Source of the DNA: Chloroflexota bacterium
Lineage (GTDB): Bacteria; Chloroflexota; Anaerolineae; UBA4142
Length of the DNA: 64,000 nt
Assembly: GCA_016215025.1 (NCBI GenBank)
Contig: JACRMI010000019.1
Coordinates: forward strand, 1 to 64,000
Direction: 5' to 3'
The notes under the pieces were generated by a model. That model made no database searches. It was not told where the DNA came from and saw nothing but the letters and a program-made list of their open reading frames with translations. The position numbers and the translations under genes were made by a program. This document shows, piece after piece, positions 58,793 through 64,000 of this stretch; position 1 is the first letter of the stretch; every line of letters begins with the position of its first letter.

Positions 58793-59785
58793 ATGCTGAA
58801 CACCGAACAAAAACCATTGAACGTCATTGAATCGCTCGTAAGCGGCTTTGAGATCATTTTTCTGCACCCATGGGCATTGCTTGTTCCTATTGCGCTCGAC
58901 CTGTTTCTCTGGCTCGGTCCTCAAATCAGCGCCAAACCGTTAATCGAGAATATACTGGCGCTCTTGAATGCCAACGTGAATTTGTTGACCGATAACTCAC
59001 CCGATACGTTGCAAAGTGTCGAGGTGATTCGCAAGTCACTGCAAGAACTTGCCAATTCGTTTAATGTCTTCGGGGTGATGTCGTCCGGTGTGCCGACGCT
59101 CTTTTGGGTTGAACCGCCAACGACCGAGTGGGCGCGTACCTTGCTTTACACGGTGAACAACAGCTGGATCTTGCTGGCGTTGGCGATTCCGCTCGCGATG
59201 GTAGCGCTGGTGCTGACCGTGCTCTATTTCGAAATGATTGGTCATGCGGTGCGAGGCGAGAAGAGCGTCAAGGTGTTTTTCGTCCACTTGCTCAAATCGT
59301 TGGTAACGACTACGTTACTGGGATTGTTATTGTTCGTCGGCATCTGTTTGTTGATGTTTCCGCTCTCACTTTTGGCAGTCCTAGTCAGTTTTCTCAGCCA
59401 AGGGTTGGCATCGTTCGTTGTGCTTACCGGGATGATGTTGATGTTATGGGCGGGATTGTACTTATCGTTTGCGCTGCCGGCGATTTTTGTAACCGGCTCG
59501 AACGCGCCACAAGCGATTCTGAACAGCATCAGTCTTTTTCGATTTGATTTTTGGTCGACGATGGGGCTGGTCGTTGTCACGTATTTGATTCGTTGGGGCT
59601 TTACGATCGTTTGGCAATTATTTTTCAACACGCCTGCCGGTATCGTTTTCGATGTGATCGGCAATGCGTTTCTGGGTACGGGACTCATGGCAGCGATGAT
59701 GGTGTATTATGCGGATCGCATGAAATGGCTGAACAACTTGCGCCGCCGTATTCAACAGCATCAAGCTCAACTGAAAGGACAATAA
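58793..59785 (+). CDS. polytopic membrane protein, unknown
   Basis: 330 residues with about six membrane helices and a large N-terminal loop (residues ~45-120) outside or between helices 1 and 2. LVSGFEIIFLHPWALLVPIA opens the protein; AIFVTGSNAPQAILNSISLF followed by RFDFWSTMGLVVVTYLIRWG is reminiscent of DUF975/glycerophosphoryl-diester-phosphodiesterase-type membrane regions. The C-terminus is a basic helix (RMKWLNNLRRRIQQHQAQLK) facing the cytoplasm. Probably leaderless mRNA. Function not recognised. Confidence 0.75.
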   Translation: MLNTEQKPLNVIESLVSGFEIIFLHPWALLVPIALDLFLWLGPQISAKPLIENILALLNANVNLLTDNSPDTLQSVEVIRKSLQELANSFNVFGVMSSGVPTLFWVEPPTTEWARTLLYTVNNSWILLALAIPLAMVALVLTVLYFEMIGHAVRGEKSVKVFFVHLLKSLVTTTLLGLLLFVGICLLMFPLSLLAVLVSFLSQGLASFVVLTGMMLMLWAGLYLSFALPAIFVTGSNAPQAILNSISLFRFDFWSTMGLVVVTYLIRWGFTIVWQLFFNTPAGIVFDVIGNAFLGTGLMAAMMVYYADRMKWLNNLRRRIQQHQAQLKGQ

Positions 59786-59788
59786 CTC

Positions 59789-61807
<2,019 letters not shown>

Positions 61808-61816
61808 TTTGATCCG

Positions 61817-61845
61817 AGTCCCCAGGATGACTGGGGACTTTTTTT
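61817..61845 (+). terminator. terminator after gyrB
   Basis: AGTCCCCAG-GATGA-CTGGGGACT followed by seven T. Confidence 0.93.
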
Positions 61846-61971
61846 CACCGGTTACCGTCGAGTCGTTCCACACAGCGTACGTCCGCCGCTTGACAATGGG
61901 GCTTGGTCGGATAGAATCACAGACACTCCATTCTTCATCGACATTCAAATCGTTGTCCTAACAGGAAAGCT

Positions 61972-62679
61972 ATGCCTCAAGCTTCACTGCGCCGCCAAGT
62001 TTATATTCACTCCGTCGCCACTGTATTTTTGGCGTATTTCCGCCTCTACCATCGCTTGAAGATCGAAGGTGTCGAAAATGTTCCTCTGCACGGTCCCCTT
62101 TTTGTTTTAATCAACCACATCAGTTTTCTCGAACCTTTTGCGCTGGGGCTGGGTTTGATGAAGCGACCGCTCCTGCCGAGCGTCGATATTTTTACAGTGG
62201 CGAAAAAAGAACTCTATTCGGTCAAACCCATTGGAAAATTTCTCGACAGTCTTGGCTTTTTTCCCATCGATCGTGAACGCATGGATATGACGGCGATGCG
62301 CACAATGTTGAACATCTTGAAGCAAAATAAAATAATCGCGATGGCCCCCGAAGGTACGCGCAGTCCGACCGGACAACTGCAAGCGTTTCAACCTGTCGTC
62401 GCCAAGATTGCGATTTCGCGTCACATCCCAATTTTGCCTGTCGGGGCATTCGGCGTCGAAAAAGCGATGCCTGTCGGTACCAAGTTCCCACGTCCCTATC
62501 CAATTACGATTCGTTTTGGACCAGTCTTTGAGTTGGCGGAATACTACAACATCGCATTGACCGAAGAGCAAGCGGACCGCGCGTCCTGGGTGATGCGCGC
62601 GCACATTGCCGAGTTGTTGCCGGAATGGATGCGCCAACTTCCGCCGCCAACGCAACGCGTGGGGGCGCGCAAAATCTAA
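61972..62679 (+). CDS. 1-acylglycerol-3-phosphate acyltransferase (PlsC-like)
   Basis: 235 residues. FVLINHISFLEPFALGLGLM is acyltransferase motif I, but the usual H-x4-D reads H-x4-E here (His49, Glu54). Motif II-like FFPIDRERMDMTAMR and motif III APEGTRSPTGQLQAFQP are normal, and PILPVGAFGVEKAM is motif IV. The enzyme would acylate lysophosphatidic acid at the membrane surface. AGGAAAGCT precedes the ATG. The Glu substitution could keep the charge relay, so the protein is not called inactive. It lies alone between the gyrB terminator and a lipase gene. Confidence 0.9.
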   Translation: MPQASLRRQVYIHSVATVFLAYFRLYHRLKIEGVENVPLHGPLFVLINHISFLEPFALGLGLMKRPLLPSVDIFTVAKKELYSVKPIGKFLDSLGFFPIDRERMDMTAMRTMLNILKQNKIIAMAPEGTRSPTGQLQAFQPVVAKIAISRHIPILPVGAFGVEKAMPVGTKFPRPYPITIRFGPVFELAEYYNIALTEEQADRASWVMRAHIAELLPEWMRQLPPPTQRVGARKI

Positions 62680-62754
62680 ACCGGTGAAGTTGCGCTGCTG
62701 GATTCTCTGTGCGCATTGAAACGCGCACGATGAATCTATCTCTAGGGAGACAAG

Positions 62755-64000
62755 ATGAACAGAAAAAACCTCCTTGCGATAGTTTTTCTTCTGGCTTTCT
62801 TCTCTCTCATCGCTGCAATGCCACATCAGCAAAATCAGTCGCCGCTGACGGTGATCGATAAAAATGGAAACATGATTTCCAAACTCGTCGATGGTGATTC
62901 GATCAAGCTGCAAGTCAAAACCGTCAATCCAGTCGATCAACCGACGGTCGTGAATTTCACGCTGTCCGACAATACTGCCATTGGCGAATGCACGGTTGCG
63001 AAAGGCGGTAATAATTGTCAGACGGAATCGCTTTACGCGCTTGGTTGGTTCTGGAGCAAGAGCAAGCAACCCCAAACGACGCGAACGGTTCGAGCGAGTA
63101 CAGGTGCTACATTTGATGTGCAAGTGTCGCCGCGACCGGTGGTCTTTGTGCATGGTTTTGGCTCGTCGGCGGAGGCGTGGACGACGTACCTGGGTGACAA
63201 AGGTTTTCTTGCCTCCATCGGGGTGCGCGGCTTTGCGGTGGGCGATGGTCAGGTGCCGGGCAAACTCAACCTGGGTGATCTTGCCAATCCGACGAAAACG
63301 ACCGGCACGATTCAATCAAATGCCGAGACGTTGCGCGATCACATCGCCGCGGTGAAAAAATTGACGGGCGCGCAGATGATCGATTTGATTGCACACAGCA
63401 TGGGTAACTTGGTCTCGCGTTATTACATCGACCGGGTGATGCCGGGGCGCGATGTCGCGCAAATGATTATGCTGGGTCCGCCCAATCAGGGGACCGACTG
63501 TGCATATTTGCCATCGTCGATTGGTTACTATTTGCCTGCTGCGCTAGAGATTCGACCGAGTTACGTGCGCCATGTTTTCAATCCGCAAATCACGCATCGA
63601 CACGGCATTCCATTTTCGATCATCGCCGGGACGCCGATTGTCGAGCAATTGCAATCGCCCTGTACGAGCGTGCCGTCAGACCTTGCTATCGCTCTCGACA
63701 GCGCGAGCGGTATTAAAGCTCCGATTCAACAAGTCGAAATTTGGCACACTGATCTCAATGCGTCCGAGCGCGTGTTCGGCGATTTCGTCAAACCGCTTTT
63801 GCAAAAAAGCGTCGGCGAATTTTCGGCGGAGCCGGATCCCGTTCCAGCGACTCCGCCGGAAGAGCAACTTCAATTCACACGCGTGTTCACCGGACATGTT
63901 GATACCGGATCGAGCGCAACACACACGATCAACATCGACAATGTAACTGTCGCAAGTTTCGCGCTATTCGATTCGACGCGTTCGCTGACGGTTACAGTTC
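62755..64000 (+). CDS. secreted lipase/esterase, C-terminus beyond window
   Basis: The frame opens at ATG 62755, after CTAGGGAGACAAG, and stays open to the window end (at least 415 residues). A signal peptide (MNRKNLLAIVFLLAFFSLIA) is followed by a small beta domain and, from about residue 125, an alpha/beta-hydrolase fold: RPVVFVHGFGSSAEAWTTYL is the oxyanion-hole HGF region and IDLIAHSMGNLVSRYYIDRV the nucleophile elbow (AHSMGN) with the catalytic Ser. MLGPPNQGTDCA is typical of triacylglycerol lipases of the LipA/PGAP1 type. The later part (GHVDTGSSATHTINIDNVTV) looks like a C-terminal beta domain. It adds to the set of exported hydrolases in this region. Confidence 0.88.
   Translation, partial: MNRKNLLAIVFLLAFFSLIAAMPHQQNQSPLTVIDKNGNMISKLVDGDSIKLQVKTVNPVDQPTVVNFTLSDNTAIGECTVAKGGNNCQTESLYALGWFWSKSKQPQTTRTVRASTGATFDVQVSPRPVVFVHGFGSSAEAWTTYLGDKGFLASIGVRGFAVGDGQVPGKLNLGDLANPTKTTGTIQSNAETLRDHIAAVKKLTGAQMIDLIAHSMGNLVSRYYIDRVMPGRDVAQMIMLGPPNQGTDCAYLPSSIGYYLPAALEIRPSYVRHVFNPQITHRHGIPFSIIAGTPIVEQLQSPCTSVPSDLAIALDSASGIKAPIQQVEIWHTDLNASERVFGDFVKPLLQKSVGEFSAEPDPVPATPPEEQLQFTRVFTGHVDTGSSATHTINIDNVTVASFALFDSTRSLTVTV

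Noticed and set aside
62107..63315. A 402-codon open frame on the minus strand
   Set aside because: It lies entirely opposite plsC and the lipase gene, both with clear motifs, signal peptide or ribosome sites. Its translation is rich in Arg/His and low-complexity as expected for an antisense shadow.

Overview
The window is a bacterial chromosome segment of moderately high GC, most likely from a Chloroflexota (Anaerolineae-like) genome. That placement is an inference. It rests on the rpmH-rnpA-yidD-yidC-jag-parA-parB core order with gyrB nearby, an HspR/Hsp20/ClpB heat-shock locus, a polyphosphate-polymerase (VTC)/DUF4956 cluster, large secreted beta-sandwich proteins and NBR1-type Ig lipoproteins. 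No 16S rRNA gene or dnaA is present to settle it.

Layout. 0-1.6 kb: the start of a gene at the window edge, a truncated ricin-type lectin gene and a toxin-antitoxin pair whose toxin has lost one base. 1.6-9.1 kb (minus): 2-oxoacid:ferredoxin oxidoreductase (beta-gamma fusion plus alpha), a MASE1-PAS-GAF-HD-GYP c-di-GMP phosphodiesterase, a cupin and an NnrS-like membrane protein. 9.2-10.2 kb: a tRNA-Lys(CTT) gene split by a group I intron that encodes a PD-(D/E)XK homing endonuclease, divergent from an intact tRNA-Arg(CCT). 10.2-19.6 kb (plus): an island of secreted proteins (two trypsin-like proteases, a subtilase, a CHRD protein, an ExeM-like nuclease and an unknown). Three of these genes lie behind class II c-di-GMP riboswitches whose P1 strand is shared with a terminator. 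19.7-26 kb: heat-shock locus (dnaJ-hspR-rhomboid-unknown-clpB on minus; two hsp20 genes on plus) with divergent consensus promoters. 26-29.6 kb (minus): VTC polyphosphate polymerase, DUF4956 protein, a small protein and a beta-helix-like lipoprotein. 30-36 kb: a truncated metallophosphoesterase, GAF-ANTAR regulator, FTR1 iron permease with a divergent DtxR-family regulator, pyruvate kinase, a zinc-ribbon protein and a BFN-family nuclease. 36-40.7 kb: replication genes, namely dnaB with an intein, a DnaD-like protein and a helicase loader with two tandem AAA+ domains. 40.7-46.1 kb (minus): a small secreted protein and a 1619-residue secreted nuclease. 46.4-54.8 kb: rpmH, rnpA, yidD, PQQ-propeller lipoprotein, yidC, jag, pfkB-type kinase, parA, parB, phzF and an Ig lipoprotein. 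54.8-56.6 kb: a class I c-di-GMP riboswitch in front of another secreted protein. 56.6-64 kb: typA (minus), a membrane protein, gyrB, plsC and a secreted lipase cut by the window end.

Common threads. First, c-di-GMP: one degrading enzyme and four sensing riboswitches of two unrelated classes, all in front of exported proteins. Because the terminator competes with aptamer P1, class II switches here should turn genes on when c-di-GMP is high. Five of these leaders also share an unusually strong Shine-Dalgarno-like AGGAGGTGA element 64-79 nt before the start codon. Second, intergenic DNA is full of long fold-back hairpins: four copies of one REP-like family, and about eight spacers that share architecture but not sequence. 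Third, selfish elements sit in core genes: the tRNA intron and the DnaB intein.
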